This document shows positions 44,421 to 54,731 of a DNA stretch of 64,000 bases, piece after piece. The translations under genes were made by a program, and so were the position numbers. Source of the stretch: Plazaster borealis (lineage: Eukaryota > Echinodermata > Asteroidea > Forcipulatida > Labidiasteridae); contig CM037463.1 in assembly GCA_021014325.1 (NCBI GenBank), positions 6,145,001-6,209,000 of the forward strand. Reading direction: 5' to 3'. Numbering within the stretch: position 1 is the stretch's first letter; every line of letters begins with the position of its first letter. The notes below the pieces were generated by a model. It saw only the letters and a list, made by a program, of their open reading frames with translations. It made no database searches and was not told the origin of the DNA.

Positions 44421-44912
44421 GCCCCGACTCCCATACAAACGTTAACAAATTGCAAGCTAACAGAGGGCGCTGTGTCAGTCTGAACTAATCTGGCCCTCAA
44501 AATGCATGACTTTTACATCTCTGTGAAACACATTGTATAACAATCAACATACATTAAAGATAACCAAGCCATTTTTTTAACGTCTCTCATAAGTCTTTTA
44601 TTTTCTTGCATTTCATGTTAGGTAAAATGTAAGAAAGTATCATGTGCTATGCCAAGCCAAAAAGAATAACTCTCAGTTTTCAATTTCCAGAAACCCCCCA
44701 AACGTTTTTGATTTTGTTCACGTTACTGAAATGTTTTAAATCTTACATTTGCACTTGAACGGTGGATTGTAAAGATTGCACATTGAACTAAACAAGAGAT
44801 TTCATAATTTGGTATTAATGAGATGGCAATATATGCAAACATTTGCGTATGAAGGGTTGGTTGAAGTAATTCTGTTAGTAGTTTAGTTGAATCACTAACC
44901 AAACGATGTCCA
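44421..44912. other. End of unit B, no gene seen
   Basis: Similarity to unit A continues to about 44,760 and then stops. What follows is AT-rich and unremarkable. Confidence 0.45.
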
Positions 44913-45268
44913 CAGCGCCGAAACTATGGTAAATTTGTAAGGAGCCACAAGGGGTCCGTCATTTTTTCGGGGGGGGGGGGGTGGTTGGGCACTTATGGCC
45001 ATTAAAACTGTTTCCAAAACAAGCCCCATTTCAGCGCAATTATATGTCATTTACTATTTTTTGTTAGATAATCTACTGTGGAGGTAAAAACAAATACATT
45101 ATCTGCGTGTAAACAGAAAAATAGTTTTAAAAACACTGAAAACACTATATTATAAAAGCTCATAAAAATGTAATTTTTTATTCGGGTAATTTAAAATCTC
45201 ACAAGTACAGATTTCAAAGGGGGCACTTGCCTCCCGTGCCCCCACCCCTTTCCCCAGTTACGCCACTG
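44913..45268 (+). mobile_element. hAT-like MITE with near-perfect 8-bp target duplication
   Basis: Starts cagcgccgaaactatgg and ends gttacgccactg. Flanked by GATGTCCA (44,905-44,912) and GATGTCCC (45,269-45,276), seven of eight bases equal. A G-run and C-runs lie near the ends. An inverted relative is at 800-1153. Confidence 0.7.
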
Positions 45269-45276
45269 GATGTCCC

Positions 45277-45632
45277 CCTCCGCGAAACATTATGTTTGCC
45301 CTTATCTCCCTACAACAAAGTAATCATTTCAAACATTTTACTTTGTACTCCTATCGACAGGATGGTGATGGGATTGTGCCTTTGATGTAATGCAAGCATG
45401 GAATTTGGCACACACAGTCAGAGATGTCATGAGATTGTTATCGACTGTATGGCCATCGCAGATTTCTTCTTTGAAAAACTATGGATAGAATAACAAGCAA
45501 TTGCAGCCATTTTCTTTAAGCTGTGTCCGGGTCAGCCTGACCCATCAATGAGGTCTGGCCCCTGGGACCAGGAATTGGGGGTAAATTTGGACCCATTTCT
45601 TTTTAGAGTTTGTAACTTTGAGGATGTTTTAA
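45277..45632. other. Non-coding, no features seen
   Basis: Unremarkable sequence ending at the TTAA target of the following MITE. Confidence 0.4.
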
Positions 45633-46003
45633 AGGCACTGAACACGTTTTGAAATTGTCAAAGACCAATGTTCTCACTTGGTGTATCCCAACATATGCAT
45701 AAAATAACAAGCCTGTGAAAATTTGGGCTCAATTGGTCATCGAAGTTGCAAGAAAATGATGAAAGAAAAATCACCCTTGTTGTACAAATTTGTGTGCTTT
45801 CAGTTATAGGAATAAAAACTTCTTCCAAGAAGAAGTTTTTATTATTTTAGTGAGAAATTACCTCTTTCTCAAAAACTACGTTACTTCAGAGGGAGTCGTT
45901 TCCTACAATGTTTTATACTATCAACAGCTCTCCGTTGCTTGTTACCAAGTAAGTTCTGCTAATATTTGCTTTCTTGAGTCATTACCAAACGTGTACGATA
46001 CCT
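45633..46003 (+). mobile_element. TTAA-flanked MITE, family 1, copy 4
   Basis: TTAA at 45,629-45,632 and 46,004-46,007. Ends are aggcactgaacacgtttt and gtgtacgatacct. Full-length, with ctcacttggtgtatcccaac and ttacttcagagggagtcgtt. Confidence 0.9.
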
Positions 46004-47159
46004 TTAAGGCAGTTTCCTCTAAATTATATACCACATTTTTGAATTTGTGCATGAATTCAAGTTGAACAGAATCTGCTCGGTGAACAAACAGTAATTAGCG
46101 AAGTCATAAAGTTTCTCTAGAAGAAAAGACTTTTCAATCGATAATTCACCCTATCACCCCATCGTGACACACCATCCCAATAATCCCAGGATTGTTTAAA
46201 ATAGTACTGCCAAATAGCTATTCCTCATTGAATGTTTTTTTAAACGATTCTGAATTGTATCACTTAACTTCACATTCCAATAAAAAATAAGATACCAATC
46301 AGTAAATCGAATGGTAGGCCTAATTAGTATATCTGTCCCTGAAGAACTTTATTTGAGTTAGATCAATTATTTAATATGCTTGTTTGGTAATTAAAATTGC
46401 ACTTTTACTGGTAATGGTCGTGCTTCAAGAAGGTTGAAATTGACGCACAAGCAGGGTCAAATGAAAGCAAGGGCACGCTTTGCATGCTGTTTGGTTAAGT
46501 GAGAGGGCCGGCGCAAACTGCCCAGAGACATACACAAGTTGTGTCTATCAAAGTGCTGAAAGCAAGGCCCGGTTACGGGTATAAAGCCATTTAATGCACA
46601 ATTTTCAGACTCTCCTTAAATCACACCACCCCGTGGACCTAAAGTCGATGTTCAGTGTTATCTAAATCCAAGTTCCTAAAGCTTAAGAAAATTATGTATT
46701 TCAAACGGTAAAGCGAAAGATTTACGACTGATTTTCAGCAAAAGGAAAATAAAACTCCAACGCCTTGGTTAAGGCTAATACTGCTCCAATTCGGTCTTGG
46801 AAGTGTAATCCCATTGCAGCCCAATTTGTGCTGAACTGGGGCGTTTCGCGAAAGTGACGTCAACAGTATAGTCAGGTGCAGAAGTTGCCAAAAGAAAAGA
46901 GTAAAGGTAACAGGTTCATATTTATCTGCGTTTTTTCATTTCCAAGTTAACAGCTTACAATTGTCATTATAGTCCGATAATTGCAATCGAAACAGGATTT
47001 TATAGCACCAAATTTGTATTTTACCATATTTTCCTCCAAATAGTGAAAAACATGCTCCAGATTTTACAGATCAATAAAAAATTTCTAGGCTAACATTTAA
47101 AATTGGATAAATTCCAGTTATTTTTTAGCAATATAACGCACATTTTTTTTCATGTTTGA
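46004..47159. other. Non-coding; short similarity to the left edge of the window
   Basis: At about 46,745-46,780 the words aaaataaa, ccaacgccttgg and aaggctaa recall 85-120. This may be a remnant of another unit boundary, but it is only about 35 bases. Nothing else is recognised. Confidence 0.35.
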
Positions 47160-47475
47160 GGTCCAAGGGATAAACAAATCTACCCCTCCTCTTTTTTCGC
47201 TTGGTTTAGGCAGCAAAGATTACACAAATCTATCCCTTCCACTTTTCGGCTAGGTTTGAGGAACAAGGGATAGAAAATTATATCCCCTCCTCATTTCGGC
47301 TAGGTTTGAGGAACAAGGGATAGAAAATTATATCCCCTCCTCACTTCTGCTGGATTTTAGGAACAAGGAATAGAAAATTATATCCCCTCCTAATTTCGGC
47401 TAAGTTTGAGGAACAAGGGATATACAATTCTATCCCCTCCTTATTTTGGCTGGGCTTGAGGAAAAAATGTATCCC
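47160..47475 (+). repeat. 50-bp minisatellite, about six units
   Basis: The unit carries ggtttgaggaacaagggata, gaaaattatatcccctcc and tttcggcta. Exact spacing of 50 bases is seen between the copies starting gaacaaggga at 47,261 and 47,311. Outer units are diverged. Confidence 0.85.
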
Positions 47476-48755
47476 TTTACTTAAATTATAACCACCCGAA
47501 CCACAAATAAACTTGTATTTTTGTTAGCTTTCCCAATAATGAAGTGTCATTGTTAATAAAAAGGTGAGCGTATTTTTCTTTTGATATTATGATGCAATAA
47601 TAGTTTTGAGTACAAAATGTGGCAAATTGTTTTGCTAACAAAAAGGGATAAATCAACAAACTTTTGAAAATATTTTTCAAAGTTCACCAGTTTCTTACTT
47701 TGTTCCTCCAGAGATATGTTATGGAGAAAAACAGCATGTTTTAACAATTTTAAGAACAACTTCAAGAAAAAATTATATATATTACTCCAAAAAAGTGAAA
47801 CATTAAAAACTGTAGTTAAAAATGTACTTTTTACAGGTCCAGAGAAAAGGAAAAAACCCGAATTCAAAGAACAATTTTTGCCCTGCAGATCGATACAGTA
47901 TCGCTGTGATGACCATTGCTCTGGTGACCAAATTAACAGTATATAAGTGGCAATGAACCAATCTAGTTTATGCTACTTGCTCTCTATCGCAAAAACGTGC
48001 GATTAATTCAACAATTTTGGCAAGACGCTCACCAAGTTTAACTATCGATTGAGAACGTTTTCCCGCAATTCTCTAGAATTTGCGTCTTACTACGGTTCAC
48101 CATCGTCACGTAGGGCTTAATTTACTGAGGTTTCGGGACATCTGGCCTTACATTTATATAAAGAATTAACAGGTCTGTACAATATTCAGTTGAAATAAAA
48201 TTTAATACTCAGTTTGTTACGTAGTTTCTTTGTTTTTATTTTGGCGGCATGTCATTGACTCGGAGTAAAGGCACTCCACTACAAGCCTTGGCTTTAGGGT
48301 CGTGCCTCCACAATACTGTATTTCTTTTGCATTTATGTTATGTACTGTTCAGGATGGAAATAAATGTAATATTGAATTGAGTACACACCCCTCAGGCATG
48401 AAAAGCACCGAAAACACCGATAGGCCCTCCAGTCCAAGGTCAAATTAAATTTGGGGGTCACCGTTGGGGCGTTGTAATCTAATTGGTTTATTTCCTATTT
48501 GGGGTAAAATTGTATATTCTAGTTTTTTCCATATTTAAATCGATATTCTTGCCAACTTTTCAGGACCAGGATGCAATGATGAGACCTGAGTGATGATTCT
48601 CTAGAGTAACTTGGCCTGAAAGTTCAAAATGACCTTGTTAAAAATATTCAATTGATAAAAAAAACCTTGATATAGCTTGAACCCATAAATACGGGCTGAA
48701 AACACAAAAAACCAAGATAGCCGCTGGATATAGCGGCCATTTTAAATTCCCACAA
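47476..48755. other. Non-coding, no gene seen
   Basis: AT-rich DNA with overlapping short ORFs on both strands (47,486-47,946) lacking any recognisable domain. Confidence 0.4.
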
Positions 48756-48759
48756 AGTA

Positions 48760-48850
48760 TTTGGGCGGTTGGGTTGGTGTAGTAGTATCTTTCCTCGCCT
48801 TCCACCTCTAGGAACCCGGTTCGAATCCCACCTGAGAGTCCTTGGCTTCA
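48760..48850 (+). repeat. tRNA-like (SINE-type) fragment
   Basis: Contains the exact B box ggttcgaatcc (48,818-48,828) preceded by gggttggtgtagtagta in A-box position. It does not fold convincingly as a functional tRNA by eye. Followed by an aaatgaaatg stretch and a 16-base G-run. Confidence 0.45.
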
Positions 48851-49932
48851 CAACCAGAATTAATAAATGAAATAAATGAAATGAAATGTGGGGGGGGGGG
48901 GGGGGTTGCAGATTCAAATTATTGGCAGGGGCTGCGCTATCCTCAGTTTTGCCTTACTACAGGAAATAATGATGAACAGGGGAAAAACAAACTGACAAGG
49001 TTTCAATGTTTTCACTTTTTTGTTCACTGGTATAATAGCAAGGGAACTGACAAAAAGCGTCTTGCTCTAACCAACTGAAGGCTTTGCCGTTTAACCATTC
49101 ATTGGGTTTTAAGTGTCGCGATATCATGTGCGAGAAGCTACTGTAAGTCATCTGAAAGAAAATCTATAAACCTATGTGGTAACCACCGTATAATTACCGT
49201 GTCCGGCGCTGAAAAGAACTGGCGATACGGTGTAATAATGTTGCTCCAGTAATACAAAAACATCGGTTCTTTTCAGAACCGGTTCTTCTCATAAAAGAAT
49301 TAATTACAAGGGGTTATTGTAAAACTTGGTTTTAAGTTTTGTTCCCCTTTTTGCAAAAATTCAAATTCTCCTTATCTGCAAAACTGGTTTATTTCCGTCT
49401 TAGAAAGTTAACAATCGGCAGTAGGCCTTTAGGCCTATCATAGTTGGCTGAATAATCATTGTTTTTGCACAATAGGAAAAATTTGGCCTGGGACCAAAGT
49501 TTCAGCGTATCAATGATACGAAACGCTGTTCTTGAAATGGAGAGACGAGCCAATCTCTGTGTGGAAAGAAATGGGGGCCATGTTGAGGGGCATGGGATGT
49601 AATTATTCCAGTGACATGTGTACAGAGACATGCTACAAAAGACAATGGTAAGTTGTGATTATTAACTTGTATCTGTTTTGTGTTAACTTACTTTCTTCCA
49701 CTAGCACTACATGCAGTGAGTATTGCAATGCCTAAAACTTGGTCCCAAGCCAAATTTGTCCTCTTGTGCAAAAACAATGATTATTCAGCCAACCCTGACC
49801 GAATGTGAATAAATAACATATTATTGGCAAGAAGAGATCCTTGGCTTTAAGGTGCTACTAGTCGCTTTAATGTACCCAACGCAATCTTCACAAAATTAGA
49901 AACTATGTTTTGTTGCGTTTTTTTGGATACAC
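48851..49932. other. Non-coding with a G-run and a short inverted pair, no gene seen
   Basis: A long G-run at about 48,889-48,905. The word aatttggcctgggaccaaag (49,480) recurs inverted as ttggtcccaagccaaatttg (about 49,740), together with caatgattattcagcc on the far side. This makes a loose inverted repeat of about 0.35 kb. Confidence 0.4.
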
Positions 49933-50083
49933 CCTGTATACACAAAAAAGTATATCTATAGATGCCAAACATCAGTATAAAGTGTTTACAAAGCAGTCTT
50001 TCAGACTATAAAATATTTAGTCTGAAAGACTGCTTTGTAAACACTTTATACTGATTTTTGGCAGATATACTTATTTGTGTAAA
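49933..50083. repeat. 150-bp inverted repeat (hairpin)
   Basis: gtataaagtgtttacaaagc (from about 49,976) and gctttgtaaacactttatac (to about 50,052) are exact inverses. The arms extend inward through gtctttcagacta and outward through gatatact. It lies about 120 bases beyond the likely poly(A) signal of the insulin-like gene. Confidence 0.8.
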
Positions 50084-50205
50084 TTTGAATTGAATCAGGA
50101 GTTTTAGAACCACTACAGACATTGTTTTAACATACTATTTTGTTATTATTGTGTCTCGAAAACTCCCAAAGAAAACAAGCAAATCATACTTTAAGGTCAT
50201 CGTTC

Positions 50206-50211
50206 TTTATT
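50206..50211 (-). promoter_or_regulatory. Poly(A) signal AATAAA of the insulin-like gene
   Basis: TTTATT on the plus strand, about 390 bases after the stop codon on the minus strand. Confidence 0.5.
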
Positions 50212-50597
50212 TTACACTTTTTTAGACGGACAAAAGCTTTACATTTGTACAATTACAATTATTAAAAAAAAAATAAACATAACTTGTTAAGTTCGAGAAA
50301 AGGAGAATGCGTCTATACCGAAAGAATGTGCATAAGTAAGCACACAAGTCTAAAATCGAAGTGTTTTACTATCTTTGTATATACAAAGACGAGTTCGTTT
50401 TAATCAACTAAAAGCTTACGTTCTACCTCTGTCTTTGGAATTCTCTTCCACCAACACGATTTTATAAAGATCCATCTAAAGATTAATTATGCAGTTAAAA
50501 CATTCATCCAGTTTAATAAAATACTACACCAAATAAAGATGCTCAAGATTTAAAATCAAGTTAAAGAGGTCAGTTCTGGTCAGTTCCGGGTATCATC

Positions 50598-53378
50598 TTA
50601 GCATACTTCTTCAATCTCTTCCCACCAGCAACCTTCGTCGCAGCATTCTTCTGAAAGGCTTCGTTTCTGGACGTTACGTGCTGACAGAAAGCTGTGGGCT
50701 TTGCCGCGGTTCAGGAATTCTGGGTAATGAGAAATTGTACAATGATTTTAACTTTAAAAAGAAAAAGAAGAAGAAAAAAGAAGATTGATGTTGGAAGAAG
50801 CTCCATATCAGGTAAAGTTTTAATGTATGTTGCAGCCCTGTCGGTTTAGGGAAACAAATAACCCAATTTTAATGATTATAGAGAATCTTTAACATACAAA
50901 ATAATGATTACCATTGTCTTTAGATGGCAGGGTAGAGAGTTCATGTGAACAAACAAGTCATTGCTGGAGTACCAGAAGTTCACATTTTTTAAATTTCGTG
51001 AATTAATGATCAGATGAAAAGGGACAGGAGGCCTACCTGACAGGTCGAGCTCTCTCTTCCTGGGTACAAGTCCGCAGGTGCAGTACGCATACCTCTTTTC
51101 ACTCAAAGTCTCCCCACAGAATGTGTGCCTGGGTCCATCCCAACGCTTCGTCCTGCATGCACCGAGAAAGAAAACAATAATTTTAGTCGAAAGAAATGAT
51201 CGGTATTTTTTTTGAACTGAAACAAAATTATCATTGGGTATAATTATTGCATGCCAAGGATTGTCTCATTGTTGATATTAACTCAGGCCCATAACTGGGG
51301 GGGGCGCAAAAAAGTCCCCAACAAGAGGACGCCCCCCCCCCCCAAAAAAAAAAAAAAAAAAAGAAGAAAAAAAAAGGAAAAAAAAGAAAGTAAAACAACA
51401 CAAAAGTCCCACAAAATAAAAAAATATGAAGAAAAGTCCATACAAAAAAACTAAAAATGATGCGCACACAAAAATAAGCGCAAAAATTGACCAAAATGGC
51501 TTGAATTGGGCCTTCATATTCCCCCCAATTCTGATATTAAAACATGTGGAGAAATTCTGATATGTGATAACCAAAAGTTACCATGTGGCCAGTAGCCGGT
51601 AGCCGGGCTTTGGGATTGACAAGAACAACCACACAAATTTATGGTGTACACTGTTAGTTGGACAACCATCAGTGATGTCCCAAGCAACCATGGGTCCGCA
51701 GCCATGAAATGGTTTAGGTGGTTTAGTGTATCAGGGACTCAGAAGCAGAACCAAGGAAGAGGCAAAGAGTACAGCTTGTGTGTGCTTGTCTTCACAAGTG
51801 TATTTCATAAAATCTGATTAAATACTTTTGGCTTTCTGCTTGCGCATTCACAGTGGATTCACTTTCACTCATGTTACGAGAACCACCGGGAGTATTTTGC
51901 TTCTCTTACGTTAAATACATGAATACATTGCAAAGTTCCTCACAAAAGGCACAAACGGTCTTCGTATACATGTCTTATGAAGTTGGCCCAGAACATTTCA
52001 TTCGGTGACCCCAAAACGACATTAAGCTTTTTGTGAGAGTATACAGATTAGTATGAACCTGTCTCGTTTGACTTACCCCTCGCTCTTCACCTGATCAGCA
52101 AGCTGCTTACAAGAGGCTTCATTAAGTTCAGTACCTAGAGTAGAATCCACAAAAGAGTAGTTGAAAAACTAACCAGTTGGTATACAATACAAGAAAGAAA
52201 GAAGAATAAGCATACAAGAAGAACCCCCCCCCCAAAAAAAAAAGAAAAAAAAACGAAAAAGAAAGAAACCCTAAACAAACAAACAAACAAACAAACAAAA
52301 CAAACAAACACCCCAACAAACAAACAAACAAACACCCCAACAAACAAACAAACAAGAAACACGTCTGTCTGTTACGATGCAGTTTTGTCAAAGGCCTTAA
52401 TTTCTGAATGGTAAAGATGAAAACAATTTGCAGTTTTGATATTAACAGTATGCCATTAGTAAAACAAAATAGTAATAAACCTGATTACAGTAGTAATACC
52501 ATTAGTCTAAATTGTGATGATTATTTTTAATGCGAACATATTATGTAGATTGAATATCCATAAAAAGAATCCCTGACGCCTACAAACTAAAACACATTGT
52601 TATTTGAAAGTTCCGAGTTATTTTAAACAATTTAATGCATTATTCATCTTTAGCATATCTTTAGCATGATGACTTAGTATGTGATAACTTTCAATATTAT
52701 GGGATATGATTCTTAGAAACAATTAAAGTGCCACCAAGAAAATAAACGTGTACAAAGTTTACGGTATTTGGGTTAGAAGAACAACACAGATTAAAGGAAC
52801 GTTACAGAACTGGTAATTAAATTTTGTTTTAAGATCACAGACTTACATAAAACTTACACGGTCTAATGATGATGATAGTAGAAAACATCCCTAGAAATAT
52901 TTCTGCCTGAAATGCCATATTTGATGAGAAATATTAAATAAAACTAATTTCCGATTGGAGTTTATCGCTCATGAGCGTTTTATTCATGCATTGTATAACA
53001 CATGCAAATGTGTAATCAGTTTTTCACTATTTTCTCATGACCCAGATGGCCGATCGATCTCAAACTTCTACAGGTTTGTCAGTTTATGTGTATGGTGGAT
53101 TATATGAAGTGCTTAACTGTTTTGTTAGCAAAAACCAATTCTGTAATGTTCCTTTAACAAAGAGGAGTATTGGAGTTAGAAAAAAACCCCAAAACAACAA
53201 CGACAAAACCAACGAAAAAAAAAATATTGAATGAATAATAATGGACTAAAGTTAAAGTACATACAATCTACCACTCAGTACAATACCTACATGTACTCGG
53301 ACTGTTCAATAACTTACCAGAAATGCTGACTGCCAGGCAGATGCTGAGCAGCAGCAATGAAGCCATACAACGAGTCAT
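50598..53378 (-). CDS. Insulin/relaxin-superfamily peptide precursor, four coding exons
   Basis: Coding exons on the minus strand: 53,378-53,318, 52,134-52,077, 51,152-51,037 and 50,719-50,598. All introns have gtaag or gtagg donors and cag/tag acceptors, and phases agree (1, 2, 1). The product is 118 residues. Residues 1-20 form a signal peptide (MTRCMASLLLLSICLAVS). A B-chain-like segment has FCGETLSEKRYAYCTCG, with Cys-x11-Cys as in insulins plus one extra Cys. A C-peptide starts after RKR, and the A-chain after QKR ends CCDEGCWWEEIEEVC at the stop, the CC-x3-C-x8-C signature of the superfamily. The phase 1 intron in the C-peptide is the classic insulin-gene intron. A further Cys in exon 2 (EASCKQL) makes eight in the proprotein after the signal. 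The secreted hormone would signal through a tyrosine kinase or relaxin-type receptor; the subtype is undetermined, and no relaxin RxxxR motif is seen. The exons are too short to appear as long ORFs. Confidence 0.88.
51153..52076 (-). other. Intron 2 of the insulin-like gene
   Basis: Contains a G/C-run plus purine-rich homopolymer stretch (about 51,295-51,420), which creates spurious long ORFs on both strands. No other gene. Confidence 0.8.
52135..53317 (-). other. Intron 1 of the insulin-like gene with CAAA microsatellite
   Basis: Holds a C-run and A-run (52,225) and a (caaa)n microsatellite at about 52,275-52,353. The remainder is AT-rich with no other feature. Confidence 0.8.
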
Positions 53379-53437
53379 GGTGATACGCGTTGGAGGAATG
53401 AACAAGCACCGATGCAAACACACTCTACTCAGTAAGC

Positions 53438-53445
53438 TTTATAAA
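53438..53445 (-). promoter_or_regulatory. TATA box of the insulin-like gene
   Basis: tttataaa (palindromic) lies 60 bases upstream of the ATG at 53,378 on the minus strand. This gives room for a start site near 53,410 and a short 5' UTR. Confidence 0.65.
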
Positions 53446-53459
53446 GCACTTTACTAAGC

Positions 53460-54367
53460 CCTTCAGATCTGTTTTAAGTCACGTGACGACTCACGGATAG
53501 ATGGGAACTCTTGATTATTGGTTAACAAAAATAACAGTTTTAACAGACCAGCAGAAATCGACATCTTCACTCAGTTTGAGACCGGATTCTTTCGAAACTT
53601 GTTACACTAGAAATAATGCGTTGTGTTTCACCATTAATGACGAGGTCAAGTTTGATTATTAATTACTTTTTTTTTAATAGAGGCCGTCATCATGTTCATT
53701 TGTTTGAACCTTTGATGCATCCTTGTGAATTTGTTTTGTTAGAATTAATTTCAGTCTCTCGTTTTTCCCAAATCATGTGATTATGTCACGCTAAAGTGTA
53801 TATATCTGTATTTATTTAATAATGTATTATTTGATGTATGTTGCTGTTATTATTATTGTCGTTGAAAACATGGAGTAGCATAACTACACATAGAAAAACA
53901 ACAACCCAAACCCCACTAAACAACTAAATAACTAACTAACTAACTAACTAAATAACTAAATAAATAAATAACTAAATAAATAGTAATGATCACGCTGATA
54001 TAAGTTTACAAAAGAATATTGAAAAAAAATTCGTTCAGATGGAAAACAGCAGATTATGTGAAGAAGCCTTTCACCCAACTTATGCAAAAAACAGTGCTTT
54101 GTGCCATTTCGAAAACGACAAGCTTAAATTTACCTTTTGATGTTCATTAATTAGTCTTCTGCTTGCAATGTGAGCAATTTTGCAGTTAGTTTGGTCTGTT
54201 TTCATTATTTTAAATTGTCAACCATTTTTATTTTTGTTTCCTTGTAATTTAATATTGTCTTCGAATCTTCAGCATGTGCATGTGTTCTTATGCCATTCCG
54301 TGTGTTTCTGTGCCTTCTGTCATTTTAGAGAATGATTGAAGGCAACAAAGGGAGTAACTCCACTTAA
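53460..54367. other. Upstream region of the insulin-like gene, low-complexity DNA
   Basis: Includes aagtcacgtgacgac (an E-box-like palindrome, about 53,476) and an aactaacta/aaat microsatellite (53,925-53,985). No gene. Confidence 0.45.
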
Positions 54368-54731
54368 AGGTTTCGTACACGTTTGGTAATTACTCAAAAC
54401 AAATATTAGCATAAAAACTTACTTGGTAACAAGCAACGGAGAGCTGTTGATAGTATAAAACATTGTAGGAAACGACTCCCTCTGAAGTAACGTAGTTTTT
54501 GAGAAAGAGGTAATTTTTCACTAAAATAATAAACACTTCTTGCAAGAAGTTTTTATTCCTATCTGAAAGCACACAATTGTACAACAAGGGTGTTTTTTCT
54601 TTCATCATTTTCTTGCAACTTCGATGACCAATTGAGCCCAAATTTTCACAGGCTTGTTATTTCATGCACATGTTGGGATACACCAAGTGAGAACACTGGT
54701 CTTTGACAATTACCAAACGTGTTCAGTGCCT
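54368..54731 (-). mobile_element. TTAA-flanked MITE, family 1, copy 5
   Basis: TTAA at 54,364-54,367 and 54,732-54,735. Reverse orientation relative to copies 1, 2 and 4. A minus-strand ORF within it (54,390-54,641) is simply the repeat. Confidence 0.9.

Noticed and set aside
47160..47475. CRISPR-like array
   Set aside because: The 50-bp units are contiguous with no unique spacers, and the genome is eukaryotic. It is a minisatellite.
48760..48850. Functional tRNA gene
   Set aside because: The B box is exact, but the acceptor and anticodon stems do not pair convincingly by eye. It is more likely a SINE fragment.
51231..51574. Overlapping ORFs rich in Phe/Leu or Lys near 51.3 kb
   Set aside because: Created by homopolymer runs within intron 2 of the insulin-like gene.
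54390..54641. 83-codon minus-strand ORF resembling ORFs at 22,619 and 45,790
   Set aside because: All three are the same family-1 MITE; similarity reflects the repeat, not a protein family.
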